Positions 21,440-32,244 of a stretch of DNA of 64,000 nucleotides are shown piece after piece. The stretch comes from Protopterus annectens. Lineage: Eukaryota > Chordata > Ceratodontiformes > Protopteridae. Both the position numbers and the translations under genes were made by a program. The DNA lies in the NCBI RefSeq assembly GCF_019279795.1, contig NC_056733.1:1424683121-1424747120 (forward strand). Direction: 5' to 3'. Below the pieces are notes generated by a model. The model saw nothing but the letters and a program-made list of their open reading frames with translations, had not been told where the DNA came from and made no database searches. Each line of letters opens with the position of its first letter. The stretch's first letter is position 1.

Positions 21440-23865
21440 CAATTGGCTAAGCTTCTGCCATGCCTCTAAAACTAATCCAGTATCTGTCTGCCTGGGATGA
21501 CATGACGACGGACCACAATCTTTTTTGAGAGAGGCCTGCCTATCACCCACCCCCCTGGATACTGGATATCATGAACTTGCTGCCACCCTAAACTTTTTTT
21601 TTTTTAAGGTTCAAATAACCAAATTCACCACCACCAGGAACACACAGGCAGGCCAAACTGAGGTGATTGCTGCTGCAATGCTAGAGTCTAAATCTAAATA
21701 TCACACTCGAGGCACTCCTTAAAATCCTTAAAATGGAGAACATTGATATCTGTGCAGTGACTGGAGACTTCTGAGGCTCTCCACAAGAGCACTCCATGCA
21801 CTACCAGACTATAAATCATACCACACTTTTTGACCATGTAATCTGGACACCCGGATTACAAGTAGGCGGAAGTGTCCATATTCATACCTCATTACATCCA
21901 CGCCTTCAGACAGTGCATCAGCATAATGCAACGAGCAATCTCCAACGCAACTAACTAAATCTGCTGCAATCCAAATCCAAATTTTGCTACTTCACAGATG
22001 TCCCCCCATTCCCTGTCCTCTTTCTCTTTGTACTGGAAAAAACATTTATTTTAAAAAAACGCCCTACCAAAACCACACAACAACCCAAAACTACCATGAA
22101 ACTACCCTATGTACCAATGTTCCAACAATGTAACAAAATGCTAAATTCCTTCACTCAATGTCAACTTATCCTAACTCACATCTACAGGGCATTAACCTGG
22201 ATCTAGTCATTGCACCAACACAATATTGGTGTTCCACACATTTCCACCTGAAGTCCATAGTCCCGATCCCCTATCCATCTAATATGCCATTAATATCACA
22301 TCCAACCCCTACCCCCCTACCCAAATTATGGAATGGCTTGTAAGACAGAAGTGTCAACTTCATGCTTAACTGCAGAGTGAACTTGACTTGACACCCATGC
22401 AACTGCAGAAATTGCACAATTACTTATTTTTGATGACTACATCATTCATATTTAGCACTTACATGAGAGACAGGATGATCCTGAAAAGGACCAAAAAGAA
22501 GTGGATCCTAAGATGTTATCCTACAACAAAAGGTACCTGTGACTGCAGAGACAGTAAAACTGTACAGTGCAGACAAGTAGTGGAATAAAAAATGGGTCAG
22601 CCTCCAGCTCAGGGAGAAGTCCCTGGTCCCCTCCTCAAGAAAAAGCTAGTTCCTGAAACAAATCACTCACCACAAAGCAGACAACCAAAAAAAGTTTCTA
22701 TACTTGTCCAAAACACTCAAGGCAACACCTGGAGTGCTGCAATTTGGCTCAATGGCAAAAATGAGCTCTCAGCTGCAACAAGGCACATCTGGCAGAAAGG
22801 CAGAGACTAAACTTTCCCCTCTCACCTAAAGAGGCCATCTCTAACACAATGCCAACTTTCCAGAAGAATGCCAATCACAGCTGCACAGGTAAAACCACAC
22901 TCTCCAAAAGCCAGAACACAGCCCCCTGGGACCAGACAACATCCCAGTCTGTGTTGTTCTATACAAACACCTAAGAAACTGCTGAACATGGGTGGGTTTG
23001 TGGTATAGGTACCAATCAGCTTCACATCTTTGTGCCTGCCTACTGAATACACAGAGATGGATTATCCCACTCCACAACCCATTAGCCTGATGAGCCTGGT
23101 CTGCAAGGCCATGGAATGTATCATCATGGAACTTATAAACAGAGGCATTGGTAATCTCCAAACTGACCCCACCCAGTTCCAGTTCGGGTAAAGGCAGATC
23201 ATGTCTCTAAAAACCTGATAGACTTTTGAAGCAGTCATCAAAGCAAAGCTAGACAAGGGTAAGGTGGTTCACACACTAGATCTCTATCTTGCCAAGGTGT
23301 TCTACACCCCACCCCACTCTGAAATTATATAGATACCTACTCACTATAAATCCTCTATCTCACTCACAAGATGGGGTTGCCAACTGGCTCACTGGGAACC
23401 CCCACACTGTGAAAGTAGCACACTCAAATCTGACTTCAGACCAGTGACAGGTGGAGTACAAAAGTGCATTGTCATCCCTTTGGTAAAAAAACTCTGTCAT
23501 CATGAACACAACAATAGCGGGTAGTACACTTAACACAGTGAAGTGTGATAAGAGACCTGACCTGCGTGGACAGTAGTCATTGCCACAGTAGTTAGGAAAT
23601 CCTTTACGCGTGGCATACCTCAAAAGGTTTCAAAGAGTACAACGCCTTTTGTTATGTACCTCCTCAGAAGACAATAACAACTGGAAAGGCCGCAGAGGTG
23701 ATCTCTGCCTAACATACAAAGCTATGTCAAACCCAGCTGTTGGACATGCTCCCCACTTAAGAATCCCAATCCCTCCGAGCTACATGGCTGGGCTCTACCT
23801 AAACCTTGTCACCAATAAACAGAACATGTTCCTGTCCAGAGACTTCCCATACTCTGGATAAAACT
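21440..23865 (+). pseudogene. CR1-like LINE: end of ORF1 and most of ORF2, degraded
   Basis: Order on the plus strand: the last part of the ORF1 esterase domain (about 21485-21580, with WDDM and the region of the DxxH block), endonuclease start near 21725 (KMENIDICAVTGDF) and HIHTSLHPRLQ near 21880, then a poorly preserved linker. RT follows at about 23085-23480 (LICKAMECIIMELI-type, DPTQFQFG near 23170, GKVVHTLDLYLAKVF near 23260), and the C-terminal domain at about 23690-23800 (GRRGDLCLTYKAMSNPAV). The protein would carry endonuclease and RT for target-primed reverse transcription. Many stops and frameshifts are present and the catalytic FADD block is not recognisable. It resembles the copies at 32.2-35.3 kb and 46.8-48.3 kb. 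Confidence 0.7.
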
Positions 23866-24189
23866 ACCTATCTATATCAAACAAAGCAAATAATTTTCTT
23901 GGGGTGGCAAAGCCAGGGTACCTTTTTTGGCTGTAGAGGGCCCCCAGGCCAAGGGCCTTGAACAAGCATCTGTACAAGTCAGTGTGATAGTCAAATGACA
24001 CAAAATCATTTACAAAACTCCAGCTAACTATGCTGAAATATGTTACACATGCACTGCCCTGTTGTCCTTGGTACAAATAGCAATTCCTCACATATGAATC
24101 ATCATAGAGACCTGATTTAAATGAATGAATTTGGTAGAAATGTTACTAGATCTGAAATTATATGTGAATTTGTCTGCTGTTAATACAGA

Positions 24190-25600
24190 GTATTTAACCC
24201 ACTTTTGCACACTTCCCTTAGTTGTTTTGAGAGATTATGTGAAATTGACCTAAGGAACTTGGCTAAGGCTAATATTAGATCTAAAGTCAAGAATAAATAT
24301 AATGTCCCAGATAGCCAGATTGATGCCCTTAATTTTTTGGTGGTACAGAATGTCTGTGTTTTAAAGCCTGATAAAGGTGGAGGCTTGGTATTGATGAGTC
24401 AAGATGTTTATCACAATAGAATATTGAGTATTTTACCCACCAATAATTATGTGAAGGCATCTATTAATGAACTACATGGTGCTTATCAGCGTATTAGGAG
24501 TTTATTGAATTATTTATTTGTTGATAGTAGCTGATGGTCGTAACAGTATCACTTTACGGTTGTGCCAAAGTGGTTTATGAAATTGAGAAAATATCTCTCC
24601 AGTCAGTCCCAAATATGTCATGACTCCTGCAATTTTTTGGAATCTATTAACGCTAGTTTTATTGTGAAGATGTCCATTTTTAACTACTTTATACACTATC
24701 ATCCCCCAGACCTTAGGAGTTTCTGGTGAGGAATGTTTTGAATATCTCCTTGACATTATATTGGCTAACAACTTTATTTTGTTTGGTAGGTTAGTTATCT
24801 CCAGAAATCTGGTATAGCTATGGGCTCCTGTGGGGAGGGAGCTTTTTGTGTTATGGCATACTAATTGGGAGACTGTAATGATTGTGAAAGTGGTATCTGA
24901 ACTCACCAATTTTTTTAAATTTACCTATGAATTTAATACTAATAATATCAGCTTTTTGGTTGTTCTGTTGAGCAAAGATATTTATAATGACTGTTATATA
25001 GCTAAGCTTTATAAGAACCAACCTATTTTTTTTACATTTTGAAAGCTCACACCCAATTTTTCAGAGACGTCCCATAGTAAGGGCAGTTGGTGAGGGCTGT
25101 GGACCATGAATTTCAGTTAGAATGTGACATCCTTAAGGGAATGTTTGTTACACGAGGTACCCTTCTGATTTAATTGAGAGCCTAATAGAAGAGGTTACTA
25201 ATAAATGGAATTTAGGATGTTTTATATGGATGAACCATTGGAAACCTCTGGGCAAAATAATAGTACCTTGAATAAAAGAGGTGTAACCAGTTTTTCCTTA
25301 ATTTTTAATGCAGCTTTCTCCCTTGATGCCTATGAAATCCTAAAATTGTTTATAAATGGAGGATGTTTAAATGTGGTAGTTGTAACCTTTGTAAGTATAT
25401 AAAGGTTACAAATAAGTTTTCCATTGGTTTAAGATTTAATTGCAACAGCACTTATATGAACACAAATATTGTATTTCAAAAGATTGTACTAATGCCCTAG
25501 CTAGACATATTAATGACTACAATGACAATTTCTTTTTATTTTTGGTCATTGAGCAGGTTAAGGTTAATAACTGTTGACTAATGCCTATATGTTTCCTGGC
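24190..25600 (+). pseudogene. Penelope-like element: reverse transcriptase and part of GIY-YIG domain
   Basis: An open start (24205-24534) contains VCVLKPDKGGGLVLMSQDVY, the K-P-x-DKGG motif that opens Penelope RT. Then come IIPQTLGVSGEECFEYLLD (about 24700-24755), FKFTYEFNTNNISFLVVLLS (about 24915-24975) and YIAKLYKNQP (about 24995), typical of the region after the RT catalytic core. Later, GSCNLCKYI (about 25375) and RFNCNST (about 25432) fit the Cys-bearing linker before GIY-YIG. The LT-SLYT and catalytic blocks are damaged and there are many stops. Penelope-like elements combine a telomerase-related RT with this endonuclease. Confidence 0.7.
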
Positions 25601-25672
25601 CTAAAATGGTGAGCTCCTTTGAAGTGCTTACTTAAACTGAAGTCCTTGGAGAGATGTTGAAATATTGATTAC

Positions 25673-25799
<127 letters not shown>

Positions 25800-25800
25800 A

Positions 25801-25860
25801 TAGTTAAGGTGTTTTGCCTACAAACACAAGGTGCAGGGGTTTGAGTCTCACTGGATCTAT
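25801..25860 (+). mobile_element. tRNA-like SINE head abutting an (AT)n tract
   Basis: TAGTTAAGGTG (25801-25811) fits the Pol III A box and GGTTTGAGTCT (25838-25848) is one or two changes from the B box, at normal tRNA spacing. GTTTTGCCTACAAACACAAG between them looks like an anticodon arm. It cannot fold as a whole tRNA, and the following ATGAATCT repeats suggest a SINE body. It begins within five bases of the microsatellite. Confidence 0.45.
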
Positions 25861-27225
25861 GAATCTATGAATCTATAAATAATACAGTACTGTAGTTCTA
25901 ATTTTAATACAATTAACCATCAGCTTGGCAGTTAGTAAACCCCACAATATTCACTATATTAACAGTACAACAAATCTGTGGGTTCAATACTGCTACTGTT
26001 CAAAGATGCCAGCTAAGACCATGCTAACAGCATGTAATAAATACAAACTTTGAATCTAGGGCAGCAACTAAGTAATAGCTACAAACTCTGATTCCAGTAC
26101 AAGCACTTTCTTTCCTTATTTTGTTCCTCCGTATTAGTTAACTCACAATTCTGTACGGCATACAAACTTCTCATAATGTATTTTTTTCAATGTTTCATTT
26201 TGGAATGGTCAGGCTTTCACATACATCCACACTCTTAGCTTACTGACATTTATAGATTCTATGGTGGCATCCTATTCCATTGTCAGTCCCTGTTTTTTTT
26301 TCATAGCATAACATTATAGTCTATTTCTTATTGATATTGTAATATACTGAGCATGCTAGATGACCTGAACTAAAGTTGGTTGTCTTTATTTTTTCCTAAA
26401 TGAACTCTGGTTCAAGTATATCATTCAAAAAGATAAATAACTTTTACGGTAAACAATGAGCTTTGCCATCCACATTTTCTAGCTAACATATGCAAGGACA
26501 CATGGATCCCTATCAAGAAAGCAAGGCTAAAGTCCCAATACTTCAAAAAGAAACTGAAATTCTTTTTTTTTCTCCTCTATGTGAGCCCCCCCATCCCTGT
26601 TAAATATGAAGACTGTTCCCAAACTGTCACATCACACTTAATCCCTTACCTAGGAGTTTTACCCAGGATCTAAGTAAGAGCTGTCAGAAGGCCATCATTC
26701 AGACAGCCATTGCAATTCACTGAAAGTCATCAAAAGATGAAAAGTTGTACCTTTTCAATGCTGCAGACACAAAGATTACATAAAATAACACAGAGGCTTC
26801 ACATTCAAAAGCTGGAAACAGGAGTAAACCAATACAAGAGTCAGGCCGAAGCAAGTACAGATAAATGTTGACTCTCTATCTTTACCATGGGATCCATAAC
26901 CAAGTGTCCTGCAAGAAGTGCAGGAGTTAAGTAAATACAGTTCCTCTCAAAACTCGCTAAAATTCTATTAATGCACTTTGGCAGCTGGAGGAGGGTCTTC
27001 ACCCTGTCAGTCTCCTGATGTGCCCCCCCCCCAGCTAAAATGTAAAAGATCACTATACCTAGAATAATGGTTAATGGTGCAGCAGCCTCATAGTACTGAT
27101 TTACCATATTCAGTAGGGGGGATGTGGGTGGCGTAGCCCCCCACCTACTCAGGTTATATAAACTACTTACTTACCCTTTTAATAGGGACTGCTCAATATA
27201 AACCAATACTAGACAATATTAAACT
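25861..27225. other. No gene seen
   Basis: AT-rich, with a C-run at about 27027 and a G-run/C-run pair at 27113-27145 of the kind seen in the MITE family below. No coding sequence recognised. Confidence 0.45.
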
Positions 27226-27460
<235 letters not shown>

Positions 27461-27549
27461 ATATGGAATTACTTTAATTGCATGAAAGTACGTTTCATCG
27501 AATGGAAAAAGAACAAGTTGAATTAAACGAAAACCCACTTTAATGGAAA
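27461..27549 (+). repeat. Left terminal inverted repeat of the MULE element
   Basis: About 89 bases starting TATGGAATTACTTTAATTGC and ending AAACCCACTTTAATGGAAA. It matches the complement of 29333-29421 along its whole length with scattered changes, including a shared run GAAAACCCACTTTA. Confidence 0.85.
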
Positions 27550-28069
27550 CACATAAACACGAAGCACACATCACTGAATACAACACAGACGGATATGTGT
27601 ATATGCACCCAAGTGCTACCAGTGCTCATAAACCAAATAAACACAGACCACCAATGAACTCTGCACTTTAGTGTAGCAATCCACAGTGAAGACAAACAAA
27701 TTGCAATAACATCACATACATCTATGCCATGTATCTCCGTTCACATCTTTAAAAGGGTAGCGATTGCTCTAACATAATCCACAGAATTATAGGCCACCTT
27801 ATTATCAAATATTGTCTGAAACTGCTGCTGTCTCCAGATTAATAATCTCTTCTTAGGGGAAGGAGGACAGGCTGCAGACATTCTATGTCTGAACCTAACC
27901 ACTTGGTTCTGCTATCTCCCTTAATACGCTATACAAATCAGAGACATGCTTTCCAGTAATGCATATAAATCTTTGATGGCAAGCTTTCACAGCATTCTGT
28001 GTTCTTGGCAAAAATAGCTCATTTAAGAAGGAAATATTCCAGAAATGTACAGGAAACAGTGGTGGAAAC

Positions 28070-29230
28070 CTCATACAAGCTGTAGAATGGGTACTAAACG
28101 ACCAAAGTTTTCATATAAGTACCATTCCGCAAAATACTTGACAAGATCTTTACCTTCACTCAGAAAACTATTCTTCAGTCTCAAAAACGTTGGAATGACA
28201 TCTTTTTCGTCCAGAAAAGCCAGTTCTGCCAGCTGTTTAACTGTTAATTGGAAACTCATGTTAGAATTGTACATAGAGCCCAAACCAAGAGATTGAACCT
28301 TCCGCCAAATATTCCTCCCAAAATGAAAGAAACATCCCTTGCATGTAATGTTATTTATATTTAATTTAATGCTTTTGACAGCAGCTATCTCAAAGTCACA
28401 TAGACTGTAGGACATATCACATTCCAAAGCCTTTTTACTAAATAACTCAAATAAACATTGCCATATGTGATTATAACAGCAAAGGGACTTTTTACTCATT
28501 AAACATTATATCAGCGGTACACTCAGTATATGCATCGTACTTCACCAGTGAATGAATTGTGTACTATTGGTGACATTCAGTTCCTCTAACAAAATATGTG
28601 CCACCCATTAGCCAGATATCATCAGACTTGCTTAAGTCATACAATTTGTGTGAAGTAGCAAGCATTACAACTATATTTTCATGACCAGCGTTAGATACAT
28701 TTTTCTCCATAAACATTCCTTCCTTTAATGGGAAATTTTCACTGCAAATTTCTGCTAAACTTACAGTAGAGGTTAACAGTCCACCTCTTTGCTTAACTCT
28801 AACCCTTCTTTATCCTTTGCAATATGGCTCTTCTGCTGGGCAAAGTAGGGGTAAAATCCAATGAGGAAGACGCTACAGCATCAGCTCTATAATACAAGAG
28901 AAATCTCTTGATAGTGCAGCTCTTTGCCTTAAATGATGACAAACACCATACTTCTCAACCTCATTTGGTTCTCCTGAAAGATTATGAGCCACTAATTTCA
29001 CTAATTCTTCCTCTCATGTTACACTTGCTGTTATAGCCCTGCCTCTATACAACTGAGAAACGTTATATTTGCAGTACTAATACTTTTTTGTTTTAGCCAT
29101 CTTTTCCAAATGATACACATATCCTTCAATGATTAATATTTGACCTACTCTTTGGGATTTTGTAGTTCGATAAGTTTCACCCAGCAGTCCAGGAGCACTC
29201 CTGCATACCTCCGCCATGATTACTGCTGGT
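28070..29230 (-). pseudogene. FLYWCH zinc finger-MULE transposase pseudogene
   Basis: From 29230 down: a FLYWCH-type finger (EGYVYHLEKMAKTKKY near 29130-29085, RGRAITASV near 29045, then VAHNLSG near 28995) and a linker. The DDE core follows with ATSHKLYDL, DDIWLMGGTYFV near 28630-28600 (Gly where the first catalytic Asp is expected) and YTIHSLVKYDAYTE. Then a stop-free stretch of 142 codons (28071-28499) contains CDFEIAAVKSIKLNI (second Asp), TCKGCFFHFGRNIWRKVQSL, LAFLDEKDVIPTF and VKYFAEWYLY, all typical of MULE transposases after the second Asp. In-frame stops and the changed first Asp show it is inactive. The element would have moved by cut-and-paste using the flanking inverted repeats. 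Confidence 0.8.
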
Positions 29231-29332
29231 ACATCAGTAAGGATACAATCACTTCCGTTCCTGATTTAAAGTTATAAGGACACTACAATTCATTGGGTGT
29301 ATATTTGGTAAATAGACTTTCAAAAATATGAC

Positions 29333-29414
29333 TTTCCGATAAAGTGGGTTTTCGGTTGATTCAGCTCGTTTTTTTGCCGTTCAATGAAACATACTTTCGT
29401 GGAATGAAAATAAA

Positions 29415-29421
<7 letters not shown>
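29333..29421 (-). repeat. Right terminal inverted repeat of the MULE element
   Basis: Complement of the left end at 27461-27549. Confidence 0.85.

Positions 29422-29498
<77 letters not shown>
29419..29498. repeat. (AT)n(AC)n microsatellite at the MULE right edge
   Basis: A few AT units followed by about 36 AC units. Confidence 0.95.
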
Positions 29499-29499
<1 letters not shown>

Positions 29500-30098
29500 A
29501 CAAACATACTAACTTAATACTACTTTACCTTAAAGTAGGGGGAATACTCAAAGATATCAACTTTAAATTTAGCATACACGATCATATTATCCTTTCTATT
29601 CAGCTTCTGCTAGGATTGTGGTTAAGGTACTCAAAATTTTACCAAGTACCTATGTAACTGCCTAGTACTATACTTACATAATCTATCCCTTTGGTCACTG
29701 ACACCAATCAGCAAAACTGAACACTACATCAACAAAAATACAATTGCACACATGGTCAAAAATAAACAGAAGTAAAACAAGAATTTTTTCAGGAGGAAAG
29801 ATACCCTGCACCTGTCACAGCCCTGGTAAAATATACCCCCTCCAAGATCACCGAACAGTGGGGAAAAGAGACAAATTTCCTGACCACTTTTTAATCATTT
29901 CAGAGTGATATACACTGCCAATAGTAACAAATCACTAAATAAAAGGGAATTCAATTTAAAAAGCTGACAAATTTCCTTTAGAACAAGTGACTTCATAACC
30001 AGAAGAACTTTACCACTTTCTTAATATCTATAAAAAAATATCTTCACACATACTTTACATAAATGATAACTGTTGGTTTAAAATATATGTTTATATAT
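29499..30098. other. No gene seen
   Basis: The block at 29830-29880 (CCTCCAAGATCACCGAACAG) weakly echoes the MITE core. Nothing else recognised. Confidence 0.4.
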
Positions 30099-30380
30099 GG
30101 GTCCCTATATATGGTTGAAACAATATGATTGAATTATTGAAAACTCAGAACTTTTGAATGGAGATTGTGGTGCAGTGCGGATCGGAAAATTTACCCTTTT
30201 CCTCATTGTAGTGCAATCTCAGAGTTAGAATAATTTGCAGGGGGTGTGGAGGCACAGGGGAGCTTACCCCCTGCAAAAATTGTGTTTTTTTTTTTGATGT
30301 TCAAGTTTTTGGACACTCGATCATATGGTCTCAACCATATATATTCTGAGTTTCTGAAAACTTGCTCATCTGACATAGAC

Positions 30381-30382
<2 letters not shown>
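30099..30382 (+). mobile_element. MITE copy 1 (same family as 60646-60989)
   Basis: Starts GGGTCCCTAT and ends ATAGACCC, complementary ends. Most of the left inverted arm of the other copy is deleted, but GAATGGAGATTGTGGTGCAG, TGTAGTGCAATCTCAGAGTT, the G-run/C-run core and CGATCATATGGTCTC are shared in order with 60646-60989. The flanks are AT repeats (TTATATAT and ATATATAT), compatible with an 8-bp duplication but not proof. No coding capacity. Confidence 0.7.
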
Positions 30383-30453
<71 letters not shown>

Positions 30454-30461
30454 TATATATA
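30383..30461. repeat. (AT)n microsatellite
   Basis: Begins at the MITE edge; AT units with one ACAC break. Confidence 0.95.
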
Positions 30462-30949
30462 ATCGATAAGATGTGTGCCTGTTTCCACATAGAGCATTAC
30501 TAAGTTTATACAACTGCATCACTAATATGGTGACTAATAAGCTACAGTTTGATTTATATCCAATATTTACTCTTTATTACCACTTCAGTTTAAAAATGTC
30601 ATAATTAGTACTTTGTATTTGGTTGAAAATACACTTCTCTTTCCCTCTCAAATTTCTCCTTTAAGTGGGGTTCTTCATATGCTTAGAATAGTGTATTTGG
30701 AGCCCAGCAAGTCTTGCTCTAATGGTCTTAACATGTCTCTCTTGAGAAAGTTTCCTCACTACATGGTTCTCTGTTCACTGCTCTGAAGCTTCTCTCGTAA
30801 AGACATGCATTTAGATAAGTCATCTGGTCATCCATCTAAGTTGGTACAGTGCTGGTGACCCTCATCTCTCTGGATGTGTGGTCACCTTTCATGGTTACTT
30901 GACAGCTATGACCATCCTTCCGCTTGTGAATATGGGTCTGAGCATTGAT
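30462..30949. other. No gene seen
   Basis: No recognised coding sequence or repeat. Confidence 0.5.
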
Positions 30950-30983
30950 TCTTCCATGAAATGTATACTGTCATCCTTGCAAA

Positions 30984-31175
30984 GATACATATCCTGCCAT
31001 CTTTCCATGGATGCATATCCTGCCATCCTTCCATAGATACATATGCCATCTTTACATGGATACATATCCTGTCATCCTTCCATAGATACACATCCTGCCA
31101 TCCTTCCATGGATACATACCCTTCATCCTTCCATAGATATACATATCCTGCCATCCTTCCATGGATATATATACT
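30984..31175. repeat. 26-bp minisatellite, about seven and a half copies
   Basis: Units of the form GATACATATCCTGCCATCCT + TCCATR start at 30984, 31010, 31036, 31059, 31085, 31111, 31136 and 31164, with lengths of 23-28 bases. A degraded copy may lie at 30950-30983. Frames through it give a repetitive His/Ser/Tyr protein that I take to be an artefact. Confidence 0.9.
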
Positions 31176-32244
31176 GTTAGCTTTCTATCTACATCACTGT
31201 TTTAGTAATAAATCCATCTATGTTAATTTATCCAGTCATGATATATTCTACAGGTCTGGAATGGATCTCAAATTTTGAAGTAATCTAATCCATTCTAATT
31301 CATGACTTTGGAGACGGAGGTGGTTCATATCATGGCAGTTTACTACAGTCAGTTTGGTTCAGTAACCTTGGAAACAAAAACAGTGAATGGGAGTTTATAT
31401 AGCACATGCACTGAGGAGGCCACACAGATAGGGTCATGTTTTCTTGTAGGCATATAAATAAATACAACAGGGCTGAAAAATGTCAACAGAGAAGAGCCCA
31501 CTTAATGAATGATTGACTTTCCAGCTCCTCTACACATTAAGCCATCTTCAAGTCAATTCAATTAATAAATAATATTTTTGGAATCTTTTAATAGCATCCA
31601 TATTCCCGGACAGAACAGAAGACCACATACAGAAGTATGAGTTGGTTTGGGTTACAACTACATAATCAGTGCATTCATAATTCATAGACCTTCACATCAT
31701 GGATTTTCTTCCTGATATAACCTTGGCCAATAACAATCTCATGCTAGTGGTATAAATTAATTAGTTTAATTATCTTGTCCTGAACCTGTCAGGATCAGCT
31801 AGTGGACATATTTGGAGAAAAGAGGCCCTCAGATCCATAGCAAAGTTTTCCCAATTCTGCACCCTGGAATGCAGGATTAGCCATCGACTCATCTTAGGAA
31901 AACCCCAGTCATGTATTAAGGCAGACAGATGACCTCTCAACTCTTTTACTAATCTTTTAACAACTTGTGGTCATCAAATCTTTTTGGAGAAGTGATAGAC
32001 TAGCAGCGAGGTACCAGAGCAACAAAGTCTCCCCTTTACATTTACAGTGGACTTAGGTTAAGTCCCTCTAAAATCTGGTATTTTGCATGGCTTAAATGAA
32101 GAGAGAAATATTGATACCTGCAACCAGCTGTGTAGTCATTAAATTCTCTCTGCCCCAATTCTTGCATTTCTGGTCATTGTTTCAGTTAGAAAGTGCATTT
32201 TAGTGTTTTAGAATTCTGCTAACTGCAAAGGCACTTCAAATACT
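31176..32244. other. No gene seen
   Basis: No coding similarity noticed before the CR1 3' end. Confidence 0.5.

Larger units (their letters stand above)
27461..29421 (-). mobile_element. MULE (Mutator-like) DNA transposon with FLYWCH-type gene
   Basis: A 1.96-kb element with about 89-bp inverted ends and a broken transposase gene on the minus strand. Both edges run into microsatellite DNA (AT/AC on the left, AT then AC on the right), so the target duplication cannot be read. Long inverted ends and the FLYWCH plus MULE-type transposase combination identify the superfamily. Confidence 0.85.
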
